A DNA stretch of 64,000 nt from Amycolatopsis sp. NBRC 101858 (GTDB lineage Bacteria; Actinomycetota; Actinomycetes; Mycobacteriales; Pseudonocardiaceae), in contig NZ_BSTD01000008.1 in NCBI RefSeq assembly GCF_030269325.1, positions 124,001-188,000 on the forward strand. The letters are read 5' to 3'. Position 1 is the first letter of the stretch, and each line of letters begins with the position of its first letter. This document shows positions 1-7,182 of the stretch, piece after piece. Both the position numbers and the translations under genes were made by a program. Under the pieces are notes generated by a model. It made no database searches. It worked only from the letters and a program-made list of their open reading frames with translations, and was not told the origin of the DNA.

Positions 1-1
1 G

Positions 2-730
2 GCCGGGGTCGAGGTGGTCGCGGCCGACCTGGCCCGGCCGGAGAACTGGGACGCGGCCCTGGTCGGTGTCACGCAGGCGTTCCTCTACGCGGGCACGGCC
101 GGGCTCGGCGGGTTCCTCGCCCGGGCGGGCGGCCTGACGCAGGTCGTACTGCTGTCCGCCCTGGGCGCGGATCCGGCGTCGGAGGACGCCATCACGCGCG
201 CCCACGGCGAAGCCGAGCAGGTCGTGCGCGACTCGGGGATCCCGTGGTCGTTTTTGCGACCAGGCGGCTTCGCCGCCAACCGGCTGCTGTGGTCGGACTC
301 GGTCCGCGCCGGCGTCGTGCGGGACCCGTTCCCGGACTCGCACTCGGCTCTTGTCCACGAAGCGGACATAGCAGCCGTCGCCGCGTGCGCGTTGACGTCG
401 CCCGGCCACCTCGGCGCGACGCACACGCTGACCGGGCCCGAGTCGCTCACGGTGCGAGACCAGGTCTCGGTCCTCGGCCGGGTGGCCGGGCGTCCGGTCC
501 GCGTCGAGACCCAGGACCTCGACGACTACCGCCGGGAGCTCACCGCGGCGTTCGAGGCCCGCGGGCTCGGCCGCGTCGGGTCGGCAGAGGTGATCGAAGC
601 CCGGATCCGGCGGCTCGCCGCCCTGGTGGACCGGCCGCAGGAGACGACGGAGACAGTCCTGGCGGTCACCGGCCGTCCGGCGCGGAGCTTCGCGGAGTGG
701 GCTGGCGACCATGCCGAGGACTTCGCTTGA
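2..730 (+). CDS. NmrA-like NAD(P)-binding protein, 5'-truncated by the window edge
   Basis: The reading frame is open from the first bases, so the start and the Rossmann GxxGxxG loop lie outside the window; 242 residues are visible. The segment around SGIPWSFLRPGGF, with HGEAEQ just before it, is the characteristic core of atypical short-chain dehydrogenases of the NmrA/HSCARG type, which bind NAD(P) and act as redox sensors or reductases. A valine-rich strand and VLLSALGA precede it, as expected for the central sheet. The GTG at 14 is internal to this frame and is not needed as a start. It ends one base before the convergent stop of the HxlR regulator. Substrate unknown. Confidence 0.8.
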   Translation, partial: AGVEVVAADLARPENWDAALVGVTQAFLYAGTAGLGGFLARAGGLTQVVLLSALGADPASEDAITRAHGEAEQVVRDSGIPWSFLRPGGFAANRLLWSDSVRAGVVRDPFPDSHSALVHEADIAAVAACALTSPGHLGATHTLTGPESLTVRDQVSVLGRVAGRPVRVETQDLDDYRRELTAAFEARGLGRVGSAEVIEARIRRLAALVDRPQETTETVLAVTGRPARSFAEWAGDHAEDFA

Positions 731-731
731 G

Positions 732-1361
732 TCAGCCTTCGTGGTCCTTCAGAAGACGAAGGACGGCCTGCCGATCGCCTTCGACCATTATCCGACCATC
801 GGCGATCGCCGCGTCGAGGTCCTGAGGACGCTCGAGGAGCGCGTTCAACGTGGGCGGGTCGGTCCGGATGGTCGCGTCCGGGGCAACTGGCTCGCCCGGC
901 TCGACCGTCAGTCGGCCCGGCTCGGTGCGGACCGTCCACACGCGATCGTCCAGTTCGAGGCGGTAGCAGGCCGCCGTGCGCGGGCAGGCGGAGCCGCGGA
1001 GGAACAGCAGCATCGACGTCGTGCCGAGTGTCGCCGGCTCGGGGAGCGGGACGCGGGCGGCCCACGCACCCAAGGCCAGCACGATCGGCTCCAGCTCGCG
1101 ACCCCACTCGGTCAGTTCGTAGACGGTCGACGCCGCCGGCGGTGGCAGCTTCCGGCGGGCCACCACGCCGTGGCCTTCGAGCTCGCGGAGCCGGTCGGTG
1201 ACCAGGTTCGAGCTGGCGCCCGGCAGCGCCCGGCGGACGTCGGAGAACCGCTGCGGCCCGAGCAGCAGCTCGCGCACGACGAGCAACGCCCAGCGTTCCC
1301 CGACGACGTCCAGCGCGCGGGCGGTGGCGCACGCGTCCCCGTAGCTCCGGCTCGTCGGCAT
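732..1361 (-). CDS. HxlR family transcriptional regulator with SCP2-like C-terminal domain
   Basis: This 209-residue protein begins with an HxlR-type winged helix (about residues 10-100): CATARALDVVGERWALLVV and the wing region YELTEWGRELEP are typical. HxlR proteins usually bind DNA as dimers and answer redox or electrophile signals. The C-terminal half (about 110-205) looks like a sterol-carrier (SCP2-like) fold, a combination common in actinobacterial HxlR proteins and possibly a ligand pocket. ATG start at 1361. The gene is divergent from a VOC protein, and the 60-bp gap carries an inverted repeat, so it probably controls that neighbour and itself. Confidence 0.88.
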   Translation of the reverse strand: MPTSRSYGDACATARALDVVGERWALLVVRELLLGPQRFSDVRRALPGASSNLVTDRLRELEGHGVVARRKLPPPAASTVYELTEWGRELEPIVLALGAWAARVPLPEPATLGTTSMLLFLRGSACPRTAACYRLELDDRVWTVRTEPGRLTVEPGEPVAPDATIRTDPPTLNALLERPQDLDAAIADGRIMVEGDRQAVLRLLKDHEG

Positions 1362-1366
1362 AGTGC

Positions 1367-1387
1367 CAATCTACAACTCTGAGATTG
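1367..1387. promoter_or_regulatory. Inverted repeat between HxlR and VOC genes, candidate HxlR operator
   Basis: CAATCT (1367-1372) and AGATTG (1382-1387) are perfect inverted arms separated by 9 nt. The repeat lies between the two divergent starts (1361 and 1422), where a regulator of both genes would bind. The arms are short, so chance cannot be excluded. Confidence 0.4.
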
Positions 1388-1421
1388 TTTTTAACAACTA
1401 GTGCGGCGTACGGTGGCCGCC

Positions 1422-1790
1422 ATGGGTAATCCGGTCGTGCATTTCGAGATCATCGGTACCGACCCTGCCGGGCTGCGCGGGTACTACGGCGAGCTGTTCG
1501 GCTGGGAGTTCGACACCTCGGGACCGGTGTCGGACCAGGTGTCGGAGGCGGGCAACTACGGTTTTGTCGAAACGGAGACCATCCCGGGCGGCGTCGGCGG
1601 CGGCGCGGAACACGAGAGTCACGTGGTGTTCTACGTCGGCGTCCCGGACGTCGCGGCGGCGCTGGCGGAGGCCGAGCGCCTCGGCGGAACGCGCCGGCTG
1701 GGCCCGGCCCGCGCGCCGGGGCGCGACCTGGTGGTCGCCCACTTCACCGACCCCGAGGGCAACCTGATCGGGCTCGCCGGCCCGGCGTGA
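1422..1790 (+). CDS. VOC family protein (glyoxalase/bleomycin-resistance fold)
   Basis: A 122-residue single-domain VOC protein. The opening MGNPVVHFEIIGTDPA, the segment LRGYYGELFGWEF and the ending FTDPEGNLIGLAG are the classic paired beta-alpha-beta-beta-beta pattern. Members bind a metal and act on or sequester small electrophilic substrates; the substrate cannot be read from sequence. I prefer ATG 1422 over the in-frame GTG at 1401, because the family begins directly with this HFEI strand and the extra seven residues look like leader. It is divergent from the HxlR regulator and is probably its target. Confidence 0.85.
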   Translation: MGNPVVHFEIIGTDPAGLRGYYGELFGWEFDTSGPVSDQVSEAGNYGFVETETIPGGVGGGAEHESHVVFYVGVPDVAAALAEAERLGGTRRLGPARAPGRDLVVAHFTDPEGNLIGLAGPA

Positions 1791-2327
1791 CTAAAAGTCC
1801 GTCGTCGTGCCCTGGACATCGGCGCGGCAGGCTTCGAGGAACCGGTCGCCGGTCTCGCTGATCCCGGTCAGCACGTGGTCGAGGCTGGCCCGCCGCACCT
1901 TCGTTTCCCCGGAGTCCAGTTCGGCGAGGATGTCGTTGACCCCGTTGCGGGCCACTTTCCACAGTTCCTTCCCGCGCCGGCGTGGTTCTTCGGTGCCGAA
2001 CAGCGCTACCTGGTTGTGTGCCTTGCGCAGCTCGTTGCGCCGTTCTCGCCAGCGGGCCTCGATCTCGACGCGGTTCTTCGGCAGCTCGACGAACTCGGAC
2101 CGGATCAGCTGGAAGGCCTCTTCGCCCGCGTTGGACAGGCCCGCGTAGGCCTTGACCCGTTCGTCGCGCAGCCAGGTCGCGTGCTCGGCCGCACGCTTCC
2201 GCTCCTCCGCGCGCTGGGTCGCCTTCAGCTTGCGGCCCTCCACGAGCGTGGTGGTCAGCAGGGTGAGCAGCACGCCGCCGAGCGTCGCCCCCACGGTGAT
2301 CACCTGCGTGGTCGTCCCCGAGTCCAT
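1791..2327 (-). CDS. Hypothetical protein with one N-terminal membrane segment
   Basis: 178 residues from ATG 2327. One hydrophobic helix (about residues 8-28, VITVGATLGGVLLTLLTTTL) is followed by a long, highly charged and probably helical region rich in Arg, Glu and Lys (LKATQRAEERKRAAEH, WRERRNELRKAHNQ). It looks like an N-terminally anchored protein with a cytoplasmic coiled-coil-like tail. No family recognised. The same frame stays open far upstream, antisense to the MBL gene, but that extension has no coding character. It is divergent from the zinc-ribbon MBL-like gene across 69 bp. Confidence 0.7.
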   Translation of the reverse strand: MDSGTTTQVITVGATLGGVLLTLLTTTLVEGRKLKATQRAEERKRAAEHATWLRDERVKAYAGLSNAGEEAFQLIRSEFVELPKNRVEIEARWRERRNELRKAHNQVALFGTEEPRRRGKELWKVARNGVNDILAELDSGETKVRRASLDHVLTGISETGDRFLEACRADVQGTTTDF

Positions 2328-2396
2328 GGCGGGATTCTCCCAGGAGGCCCGGACCGGGCTTGACCTCGACCATGCTGGAGCTTCAAGACTGGCGTC

Positions 2397-3218
2397 ATGA
2401 CGATCTGGATCTGCGGAACCTGCGGGGTCGAGCACCCCGACACCGACCGGCCCCCGGCCGGCACCTGCGCCATCTGCGCCGACGACCGCCAGTGGGTACC
2501 CGCGTCCGGGCAGGTATGGACGACGCTCGACAAGCTCGTGGCCGACGGCCACGAGGTCGTGCACGAGGAGCTGGAACCGGGGCTGCACCGGATCAACCGC
2601 GAACCGCCGTTCGGCATCGGCCAGTGGACGCACCTGGTCCGGACCGCCGAGGGCAACCTGCTGTGGGACCCGCCGAACCACCTGGACGCGGCGCTCGCGA
2701 CCGAGATCGAGGAGCTCGGCGGCGCGGCGGTGATCGTGGCCAGCCACCCGCACATGTACGGCTCCCAGGTCAGCTGGAGCCACCGGCTCGGCGGTGTCCC
2801 CGTGCTGGTGCACGCGGCCGACCGGCAGTGGGTGCGGCGCGAAGACCCGGTGATCCGGGAGTGGTCCGGCACCGAACGGGTCCTGCCCGGCGTGACGCTC
2901 GTCGAGGCGGGCGGGCACTTCCCGGGCGCGGCGGTGGCCCACGTCGCCACCGAAACCGGCGGCTTCCTGCTGGTGGGCGACACGATGGTGCCGGTGGCGG
3001 CCGCGGGCTGGGTGACGTTCATGCGCAGTTACCCGAACAAGATCCCGCTGTCGGCGGGCCTGGTCCAGCGGATCGTGGACCGGCTCGAGCCGTACGAGTT
3101 CGACCGCCTTTACGGTCTTTTGGGCGGCAAGATCCTGGGTGACGCGAAGGGCGCGGTCCGCCGGTCGGCCGAGCGCTACATCGAGTGGGTGAGCGGCGCG
3201 AACGACCACCTCGGCTGA
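2397..3218 (+). CDS. Zinc-ribbon plus metallo-beta-lactamase-like protein
   Basis: 273 residues. The N-terminus carries a rubredoxin-like zinc ribbon (C6-x2-C9 and C24-x2-C27). The rest resembles a metallo-beta-lactamase fold: strand GNLLWDPPN, then ASHPHMYGS where the metal motif HxHxDH is expected, then EAGGHFPGAAVAH and LLVGDTM. The Asp-His of the canonical motif is replaced by Met-Tyr-Gly, so metal binding must differ from ordinary MBL hydrolases or be lost. Similar proteins are usually annotated only as MBL-fold hydrolases. It stands alone between a membrane protein and the ECF42 operon. Confidence 0.75.
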   Translation: MTIWICGTCGVEHPDTDRPPAGTCAICADDRQWVPASGQVWTTLDKLVADGHEVVHEELEPGLHRINREPPFGIGQWTHLVRTAEGNLLWDPPNHLDAALATEIEELGGAAVIVASHPHMYGSQVSWSHRLGGVPVLVHAADRQWVRREDPVIREWSGTERVLPGVTLVEAGGHFPGAAVAHVATETGGFLLVGDTMVPVAAAGWVTFMRSYPNKIPLSAGLVQRIVDRLEPYEFDRLYGLLGGKILGDAKGAVRRSAERYIEWVSGANDHLG

Positions 3219-3318
3219 GCGGATGCCAGGCGCGACTCGGCCCGGGCGACGACGCCGGCGGTCGTTCGCCACAGCGGCGACAACTCCCTCGGCCGCGCCT
3301 GCCCGGCCAGTGGGGGTA

Positions 3319-4464
3319 TCAACCACGCAAGCGGGTGTTGAGCCGAGCGGCCTGCAGAGTCAGGTGGGTGCGCTCTGCAAGGTTGGGCGCCTTCTGGGCC
3401 GCTTCGGCGTACAACCGCGCAGCCGTCGCCAGGTCGCCGTCGCGCTCGTGGAGGTACGCCGCCACCGCCGCGTGCCGGGGCAGCGCGTCGTCCAGCTCCG
3501 CGAGGGCTGCCAGCCCGGCACGCGGTCCGTCGGCCTCGCCCACCGCGACCGCGCGGTTGAGCCGGACGACCGGGCTGCCGGTCAGGGCGGCGAGCTCGTC
3601 GTACCACTCGACGATCTGCACCCAGTCCGTCTCCTCGGCGGTCGGCGCGTCGGCGTGCAGGGCCGCGATCGCCGCCTGGGCCTGGAACTCGCCCAAGCGG
3701 TCGCGGGCGAGCGCCTTCTGCAGGATCCCCACGCCCTCGGCGATCAGCCTGGTGTCCCACCGGCCGCGGTCCTGCTCGGCGAGCGGCACCAGGCTGCCGT
3801 CGGCCGCGATCCGCCCGGCGCGCCGCGCGTGGTGGAGCAGCATGAGCGCCAGCAGCCCCGCGACCTCCGGGTGGTCGATCGCGCCCGCCAGCTGCCGGGT
3901 CAGCCGGATGGCCTCGGCGGCCAGGTCGACATCGCCCGAGTAACCCTCGTTGAAGACCAGGTAGAGGACGCGCAGCACGGTCGCGACGTCACCGGGCTGG
4001 TCGAACCGCACCTGCCCGACCGTGCGCTTGGCCCGGCTGATGCGCTGCGCCATGGTCGCTTCGGGGACCAGGTAGGCCTGCGCGATCTGCCGCGTGGTCA
4101 ATCCGCCGACAGCACGCAGTGTGAGCGCGACCGCCGAAGACGGTGTCAGCGACGGGTGCGCGCACAGGAAGTACAGCTGGAGCGTGTCGTCCGCGGCGAC
4201 CGCCGGCCCGGGCTCCGGCTCGACGTCGACGAGGTCCTCACGCCGCCGCCGGGCGCTCTCCGACCGGGCCGCGTCGAGGAACTTGCGCCAGGCGACCGTG
4301 ACCAGCCAGCCCTTCGGGTCGCGCGGCGGCTCGGCCGGCCAGACGCGGAGTGCTTCGAGCAGCGCGTCCTGTACGGCGTCCTCGGCCGACGCGAAGTCGG
4401 CGCCGCGCCGCACGAGGATGCCGAGCACGTGCGGCGTCAAGCTCCGGAGCAGGACCTCGTCCAC
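3319..4464 (-). CDS. ECF42-type RNA polymerase sigma factor with C-terminal TPR-like extension
   Basis: 381 residues from GTG 4464. Sigma region 2 spans about 10-75 (ASAEDAVQDALLEAL, PKGWLVTVAWRKFLDAAR) and region 4 about 105-160 (GLTTRQIAQAYLVPEATMAQRISRAK), followed by a helical extension of roughly 200 residues (LVFNEGYSG, RLTRQLAG, RLNRAVAV). That extension is the hallmark of the ECF42 group, which usually has no anti-sigma factor and sits beside DGPF/YCII proteins, as here. The VOC gene ends 3 nt upstream, so it is the last gene of the operon. Two promoter-like sequences upstream (5464-5495, 5972-6003) suggest that it drives its own operon. Confidence 0.92.
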   Translation of the reverse strand: MDEVLLRSLTPHVLGILVRRGADFASAEDAVQDALLEALRVWPAEPPRDPKGWLVTVAWRKFLDAARSESARRRREDLVDVEPEPGPAVAADDTLQLYFLCAHPSLTPSSAVALTLRAVGGLTTRQIAQAYLVPEATMAQRISRAKRTVGQVRFDQPGDVATVLRVLYLVFNEGYSGDVDLAAEAIRLTRQLAGAIDHPEVAGLLALMLLHHARRAGRIAADGSLVPLAEQDRGRWDTRLIAEGVGILQKALARDRLGEFQAQAAIAALHADAPTAEETDWVQIVEWYDELAALTGSPVVRLNRAVAVGEADGPRAGLAALAELDDALPRHAAVAAYLHERDGDLATAARLYAEAAQKAPNLAERTHLTLQAARLNTRLRG

Positions 4465-4467
4465 TTG

Positions 4468-4917
4468 TCACCCGACCTTTTCGGCCAGCTCGACGATGAT
4501 CCCCGCGGGGCCGCGCAGGTAGCAGAGCCGATAGCTGTCCTCGTACTGCGCGACCTCGCCGACGAGCTCCGCGCCGTGCTTCCGCAGGCGGCCGACGACG
4601 TCGTCGATGTCCGCCACCTCGAACAGGATGTGCCGCAGACCCGGCGTGTTCGCCGGCGCGGCCCAGTCACCCGCCGGGCCCGCGGGCGTCTGGTACCTGA
4701 TGAGTTCCAGGCATCCGTGGCCGTCCGGCGTCCGCATCATCGCGACGTCCGAGCGGACGCCGTCGAGCCCGTTGATCAGGTCGACGACGCGCCCCTCGAC
4801 CGTCATCTCGCCCTCCAGCCCCAGCCCGAGCTCGGTGAAGAACGCCTTGGCGGCGCCGAGGTCCTCGACGACGATGCCGACGTGTTCCAGCCGCGCCACC
4901 ACTCGGCCGTCACTCAT
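4468..4917 (-). CDS. VOC family protein in the ECF42 operon
   Basis: 149 residues. LEHVGIVVEDLGAAKAFFTEL at the start, GHGCLELIRY in the middle and RHILFEVADIDDVVGRL plus IIVELAEKVG at the end are the two halves of a glyoxalase/bleomycin-resistance fold, with His, Glu and Glu positions suited to metal binding. ATG 4917 is preceded by a purine-rich GAGAGGGGAGA ribosome site. The gene lies between the PPOX gene (14 nt upstream) and the sigma factor (3 nt downstream), so it is cotranscribed. ECF42 operons often hold small enzymes of this kind; the substrate is unknown. Confidence 0.88.
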   Translation of the reverse strand: MSDGRVVARLEHVGIVVEDLGAAKAFFTELGLGLEGEMTVEGRVVDLINGLDGVRSDVAMMRTPDGHGCLELIRYQTPAGPAGDWAAPANTPGLRHILFEVADIDDVVGRLRKHGAELVGEVAQYEDSYRLCYLRGPAGIIVELAEKVG

Positions 4918-4931
4918 GATGATCTCCCCTC

Positions 4932-5429
4932 TCAGGCGTGCTGACGTTCCTTCTGCCGCTGGATCAGCTCTTCGACGGCGCTGGGCAAGGTCGTCTCGAA
5001 GTCGATCAGCTTGACCCATGTCGGCGTGACCACGATCCGGACCATGCCGTCGTAGAGCGACCGCACGCCCTTCTCCCACTCCACCCGCTGCTCCGGCGTC
5101 ATCTCATAGGTGCCGTTGAACTGCAGGTACTCGTCCGGGATGCCGTCGACGACGTCCAGTTCGACCGTGCCGCGGACCAGCAGGATCTTCGGCGGGTGCA
5201 CCTCGGTGTCGATCGTCAGGGCGACCGCCGGGTTGCGGCGCAACGCGGGCAGCTTGGCGGCGTTCTTCGCCGTGCACAGGACGATCTGCGCACCGTTCCA
5301 GGTGAACCCGATCGGGATCGAACGGGGAGTGCCGTCGAGGGCCGTGTAGGCCAGCCGGGTCAGGTCCCGGGCCAGCAGCTCACGGCTGAGCGGGCGGTTC
5401 AGGATCTCGTCGATGACGCTCTGCTGCAT
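4932..5429 (-). CDS. Pyridoxamine 5'-phosphate oxidase-like flavin/F420-binding protein
   Basis: 165 residues with the split-barrel fold of PPOX proteins: LARDLTRLAYTALDGTPRSIP, GAQIVLCTAKNAAKLPALRRNP and AVALTID are the standard strand-loop segments contacting FMN or F420. Such proteins reduce or oxidise small molecules, and actinobacteria have many F420-dependent members. The start at 5429 has a GAGGAG-like ribosome site. A candidate ECF42 promoter sits 30-40 nt upstream, so this gene may have its own start as well as read-through from the YCII gene. Confidence 0.87.
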   Translation of the reverse strand: MQQSVIDEILNRPLSRELLARDLTRLAYTALDGTPRSIPIGFTWNGAQIVLCTAKNAAKLPALRRNPAVALTIDTEVHPPKILLVRGTVELDVVDGIPDEYLQFNGTYEMTPEQRVEWEKGVRSLYDGMVRIVVTPTWVKLIDFETTLPSAVEELIQRQKERQHA

Positions 5430-5463
5430 GTCGGTCTCCTCGTCGGATCGGCTGTGGTTCGTG

Positions 5464-5495
5464 CCGGGGACGGAGCCGTGGGCGGTTTCTCGACA
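5464..5495 (-). promoter_or_regulatory. Candidate ECF42 promoter in front of the PPOX gene
   Basis: On the minus strand TGTCGAGAA begins at 5495 and CGTCCCCGG ends at 5464, with 17 nt between TGTCGA and CGTCC. The same two elements with the same spacing occur upstream of the YCII gene at 5972-6003. TGTCGA as a -35 and CGTC as a -10 fit what is known of ECF-type promoters. Predicted transcription would start about 30 nt before the PPOX ATG. Confidence 0.65.
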
Positions 5496-5516
5496 AAAGT
5501 GTCGATGTGACGCGGG

Positions 5517-5924
5517 TCACTCCGTGATGGTGATCGAGTTCCCGTAGAACGGCCGCAGCTCGAGCCACTCCGCGACCGGCTTCCCGCCCGCGCCGGGGGC
5601 GGCCGACAGCTCCGCGGCCAGCTCGAGGGCACGCTCGTAGCTGTCGACGTCGATGATCGTCCAGCCGGCGATGAGGTCCTTCGTCTCGGCGAACGGGCCG
5701 TCGGTGACCGGCGGGCGTCCCTCGCCGTCGAACCGGACGAACGTCCCCTCGGGGGTGAGCGCCTGGTGCTCGACGAACTCGCCGGTCTCCTCGAGCCGCG
5801 CCCCGAAATCCTGCATGTACTGGACGTGGGCCGTGATCTCTTCCGGCGTCCACTGGTCCATCGGCACGTCGTTGACGGAAGCCGGGGCGCCTCGGTAGTG
5901 CTTCAGCAGCAGGTACTTGGCCAT
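5517..5924 (-). CDS. YCII-related DGPF-domain protein
   Basis: 135 residues. It opens with MAKYLLLKHYRG, carries PVTDGPFAETKDLIAGW (the DGPF motif that names the family) and ends with ELRPFYGN. YCII/DGPF proteins have a ferredoxin-like fold; their biochemical role is unsettled, but they are the most constant neighbours of ECF42 sigma factors. This is the first gene of the ECF42 operon, with a GAGGAGAACG ribosome site before ATG 5924 and a promoter-like element 50-80 nt upstream. The 87-bp gap to the PPOX gene holds a second copy of that element. Confidence 0.92.
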   Translation of the reverse strand: MAKYLLLKHYRGAPASVNDVPMDQWTPEEITAHVQYMQDFGARLEETGEFVEHQALTPEGTFVRFDGEGRPPVTDGPFAETKDLIAGWTIIDVDSYERALELAAELSAAPGAGGKPVAEWLELRPFYGNSITITE

Positions 5925-5971
5925 GGTCGTTCTCCTCGGTACGGGTGCGGCCCATCTTGGCCGCGTCCGAC

Positions 5972-6003
5972 CCGGGGACGCAGCCGATCACGCGTTCTCG
6001 ACA
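5972..6003 (-). promoter_or_regulatory. Candidate ECF42 promoter in front of the YCII gene
   Basis: On the minus strand TGTCGAGAA (from 6003) is followed, 17 nt after TGTCGA, by CGTCCCCGG (ending at 5972). Element sequences and total length (32 nt) are identical to the copy at 5464-5495; the spacers differ apart from a shared CGGCT. Predicted leader to the YCII ATG is about 40 nt. Confidence 0.65.
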
Positions 6004-6021
6004 TCGCCGCCCGAAAATTTC

Positions 6022-7182
6022 TCAGGCGGTCGGGCGACCGGCTCCGGCGTAGTCGTCGCCGTCCTTGCGGTAGGAGTGCACCTGCACGGCCTGGCCGGTC
6101 TGCGGCGCGTCGATCATCTGCTTGTTGCCGATGTAGAGCCCGACGTGGTGGATCTTCGTCGCCGGCTCGCCGTAGAAGATCAGGTCGCCCAGCTGCGGAT
6201 CGGTCACGTGCGGGACGCTCCGGAACTGCGTGTCGGCCGTGCGCATCAGCTTGACGCCGGCGCTCCCGTACGCCGCCGTCGTCAGGCCGGAACAGTCGAA
6301 GCCGGGGTCGTTGCCGCCGGTGCCGTTGCCACCCCAGATGTAGGGGAGGCCGATCTTGTCGATGGCGAAGTTCACCGCGCTCAGCACCGCCGGGTTCGGC
6401 GCCGCCGAGCCCTGGCCGACCGTGCCGTAGACGTTGACCGTGGCCAGCGTCCGGTGCAGCAACAGCGGCGCCGACTGCAGCTTCGCGACCGAGTCCCACC
6501 ACGGCTGGCCCTGCGAGAGGTCGGTGCCGCCGTCGCACAGCGCGCGGCCGATGGTCAGCGCCGCGTCGTCGATATTTTGGACATCGGGCTTCCCGCCCGT
6601 GTAGCTCGCCTGGTACTTCGCCCAGATCGCGGGGGAGACCTGCATCGGCCCGGCGGCGTTCGCCGTCGAGACGACCTTGTTGTAGAAGTCGCGCACCTCG
6701 ATCGTGCCGAGCGGCTTGTCCAGCACGCCGGTGGTGCCGAGCTGCCCGCCCTGCGCGCGGCCGTGGTCCGTGGTCACTTTTCCGACCGCGGCCAGCGTCA
6801 CCCAGGACAGGTGGCAGCCGGGGACGTCCTTGCCGATTTTCGTCGTCGCCTTCGCGTAGCCGACCATCGCGCGCAGCGGGACGTCGAGCCACTGGCTGGT
6901 CTTGGACGCCCAGGCGTCGAACTCGCTCGCTTCGGGCACCTTCGGCGGCGCGGACGTCTGCGGGGACGTGGTCGTTTTCGGGACAGACGCCGACTGCGTG
7001 ACCGTCGCGGCGGCGTTCGTCGTCTCCTGCTGCTTGGGCGCGAACTGGACGCCGACGACGAGCGCGGCGGCCACCACGACCACCGCGGCCACCACGACGG
7101 CGGCCTTCCGGCGGCGAGGCTCGGTCGTCTGTGCTTCCTCTTCGAGGGTCTCCGCCGGCACGACTTCGGGCTCGTCGCTCAC
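6022..7182 (-). CDS. Membrane-anchored NlpC/P60 (C40) peptidase with a degenerate transglycosylase-like domain
   Basis: 386 residues from GTG 7182, which overlaps the nucleoside hydrolase stop (GTGA). A charged N-terminus is followed by a membrane segment (about 27-48), a Thr/Ser/Pro linker, a lytic-transglycosylase-like region (about 105-240) and a C-terminal NlpC/P60 domain (about 265-386). In the last, C297 in FDCSGL and H346 in HHVGLYIG are the expected catalytic pair that cuts peptidoglycan stem peptides. In the middle domain the usual V-E-S-D-H-G-R motif reads VTTDHGR (V136-R142), so the catalytic Glu is Thr137 and glycan cleavage is unlikely. Probably a cell-wall remodelling enzyme acting outside the membrane. 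Confidence 0.88.
   Translation of the reverse strand: MSDEPEVVPAETLEEEAQTTEPRRRKAAVVVAAVVVVAAALVVGVQFAPKQQETTNAAATVTQSASVPKTTTSPQTSAPPKVPEASEFDAWASKTSQWLDVPLRAMVGYAKATTKIGKDVPGCHLSWVTLAAVGKVTTDHGRAQGGQLGTTGVLDKPLGTIEVRDFYNKVVSTANAAGPMQVSPAIWAKYQASYTGGKPDVQNIDDAALTIGRALCDGGTDLSQGQPWWDSVAKLQSAPLLLHRTLATVNVYGTVGQGSAAPNPAVLSAVNFAIDKIGLPYIWGGNGTGGNDPGFDCSGLTTAAYGSAGVKLMRTADTQFRSVPHVTDPQLGDLIFYGEPATKIHHVGLYIGNKQMIDAPQTGQAVQVHSYRKDGDDYAGAGRPTA

Noticed and set aside
1791..3326. Extended 511-codon form of the membrane protein
   Set aside because: The first 330 codons are antisense to the MBL-like gene and lack coding character; the hydrophobic start at 2327 is better.
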